A stretch of DNA of 64,000 nucleotides from Betaproteobacteria bacterium MOLA814 (GTDB taxonomy: Bacteria > Pseudomonadota > Gammaproteobacteria > Burkholderiales > Burkholderiaceae_C). The stretch lies in the NCBI GenBank assembly GCA_000496475.1, contig AYMW01000002.1, positions 682,001 through 746,000 on the forward strand, read 5' to 3'. The translations under genes and the position numbers were made by a program. This document shows positions 63,089 through 64,000 of this stretch, in pieces; position 1 is the stretch's first letter, and each line of letters starts with the position of its first letter. The notes under the pieces are model-generated. The model made no database searches. It saw only the letters and a list, made by a program, of their open reading frames with translations, and was not told the origin of the DNA.

Positions 63089-64000
63089 GCAATGACCCCT
63101 GTTCCTGCTGACATCCAATCGCTGGCGCCAACGCTGGCGGCAGCCCGGTTGAGCTCAGCCATCGTTTGCGGGTCGACTGCAATACCGTTCACCTCGCGCA
63201 TGGCTTGCGTCCTTCGCTCGGGCTCGCCAGCTGTGAGCACTTCATCCGTTCCTGGGGCCGGTGGTGCAGCGTCTAGCCAAGTCATAAAACCCTCGGCCTC
63301 ACGCTCAAAATCAGCACTGGTACCGAGTCGCTTGGGGTCAATTAAGATAGTCAACATGCCGTTGTAAAACGCTTTGCCGGCCTTGTTATGGCCATTCCAA
63401 GTACCACCACCAGTCAGCGCACCACCCAACAGTTCACAGGCCACAGACAGACCAAAACCCTTGTGTTCACCAAACGGCATCAGCGCGCCAAACAAATTGC
63501 CGAAAGGACCTGGTTCCTGCGGCACGACAACGACCCCAGGATCCGTGCTTGGGTGGCCATGGGTGTCGATCAAAAAGCCTGGTGGCACTTGGCGCCCTTC
63601 GTTGTGCGCAACCCGCATTTTTCCTTGGGCAACTCGACTGGTGGCAAAGTCGAGGATAAATGGCTGTCGCCCGGTCAACGGCAAGCCAATACAACAAGGG
63701 TTGGTGCCAAACCGACCATCGGCTCCACCCCAAGGTGCAACCACTGGCTGTGCCAGCACATTGGCAAAATGTAAGGAGACCAAACCAGCGTCTACGGCCA
63801 TCTCGGCCCAGTGACCAATCCGGCCAAGATGGTGAGATTGGCCTACTGCCATGATGCAAGAGCCGTGCTGCAAGGCACGTTCAATGCCCAATGCCATGGC
63901 TTGTCCACCAACCACTTGGCCATAACCACATTGCCCGTCCAGCGTTAGCAAAGAGCCAATATCGAGTGTAACGGCGACGCCGTTATTGGGTATCAGCCCG
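63085..64000 (-). CDS. Ldh2-family oxidoreductase (malate/L-lactate/ureidoglycolate DH fold), 5' end missing
   Basis: The frame runs off the right edge; 305 codons are visible, beginning GLIPNNGVAVTLDIGS. The NAD(P)-binding and active-site blocks VGQSHHLGRIGHWAEMAVDAGLVSLHFAN and GTNPCCIGLPLTGRQPFILDFATS are characteristic of this non-Rossmann family, as is GEHKGFGLSVACELLGGALTG. Members oxidise 2-hydroxy acids. It is the first gene of the pair with the FAH protein (ATGA coupling), so both probably serve one sugar-acid pathway. Confidence 0.9.
   Translation of the reverse strand, partial: GLIPNNGVAVTLDIGSLLTLDGQCGYGQVVGGQAMALGIERALQHGSCIMAVGQSHHLGRIGHWAEMAVDAGLVSLHFANVLAQPVVAPWGGADGRFGTNPCCIGLPLTGRQPFILDFATSRVAQGKMRVAHNEGRQVPPGFLIDTHGHPSTDPGVVVVPQEPGPFGNLFGALMPFGEHKGFGLSVACELLGGALTGGGTWNGHNKAGKAFYNGMLTILIDPKRLGTSADFEREAEGFMTWLDAAPPAPGTDEVLTAGEPERRTQAMREVNGIAVDPQTMAELNRAAASVGASDWMSAGTGVIA

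Overview
The window looks like a chromosomal segment of a betaproteobacterium in Burkholderiales, probably Comamonadaceae or a close relative. Base composition is a little above 50% GC by eye. The placement rests on the EarP/EF-P(Arg32) pair, a PHA phasin, the Lrp-type regulator beside hppD, ribF-ileS-lspA and uvrC-pgsA order, a MrpA-B fused Mrp operon and YajQ. Most of the window is ordinary, densely packed core genome. Four tRNA genes (Leu-CAA, His-GTG, Val-TAC, Thr-CGT) are present, and no rRNA or CRISPR array was seen.

Layout. 1-4.7 kb: partial cysM, tRNA-Leu, then an Lrp-family regulator divergent from tyrosine-catabolic hppD. This locus carries the scar of an old tandem duplication of lrp-hppD-HNH; the first hppD copy is reduced to its 5' end and a small secreted-protein gene occupies the gap. 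4.8-9.5 kb: ribF, ileS, lspA. 9.6-14.7 kb: an aminotransferase broken by one extra A, a quinone oxidoreductase, two DMT exporters and an atypical SDR. 14.9-24.5 kb: tRNA-His, ppiD, tRNA-Val, HU, a third DMT exporter, pgsA, uvrC, earP-efp, a LOG-like hydrolase and a RidA protein. 24.7-32.2 kb: rmuC followed by a six-gene Mrp cation/proton antiporter operon with 4-bp overlaps. 32.4-43.8 kb: nitroreductase-thioesterase pair, HDAC-like deacetylase, phasin with a well-defined promoter and twin operator-like repeats, murB, yajQ, plsY-ridA, YbaK, aldo/keto reductase, OmpA-like lipoprotein, acyl-CoA synthetase and a hydrolase. 43.9-49.8 kb: prfB with its programmed frameshift, pepN, fbp and a DJ-1/PfpI protein.

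49.8-56 kb is the accessory region. It holds a decayed MDR oxidoreductase, a small lipoprotein and an integrative element of about 4 kb in the 3' end of tRNA-Thr(CGT). The element is bounded by a perfect 16-bp repeat (51460-51475 and 55435-55450). It encodes a tyrosine recombinase, a 340-aa zinc-ribbon/HNH-like protein I cannot assign to a family, and a SHOCT-tailed lipoprotein. A roughly 360-nt gene-free stretch in it is full of complementary segments and looks like a structured RNA. ACGGGAC heptamers near both ends look like recombinase arm sites. This element is the best candidate in the window for something undescribed. An IS3-like orfA remnant lies just outside attR.

56-64 kb: a DUF3429 membrane protein, a DUF1330 protein, then a sugar-acid catabolic region. 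One arm is gluconokinase, an IdnO-like SDR and an IdnD-like dehydrogenase; the divergent arm is OtnK-OtnC, with a 15-bp direct repeat three helical turns apart between them. An FAH-family protein and an Ldh2-family oxidoreductase follow and run off the right edge.
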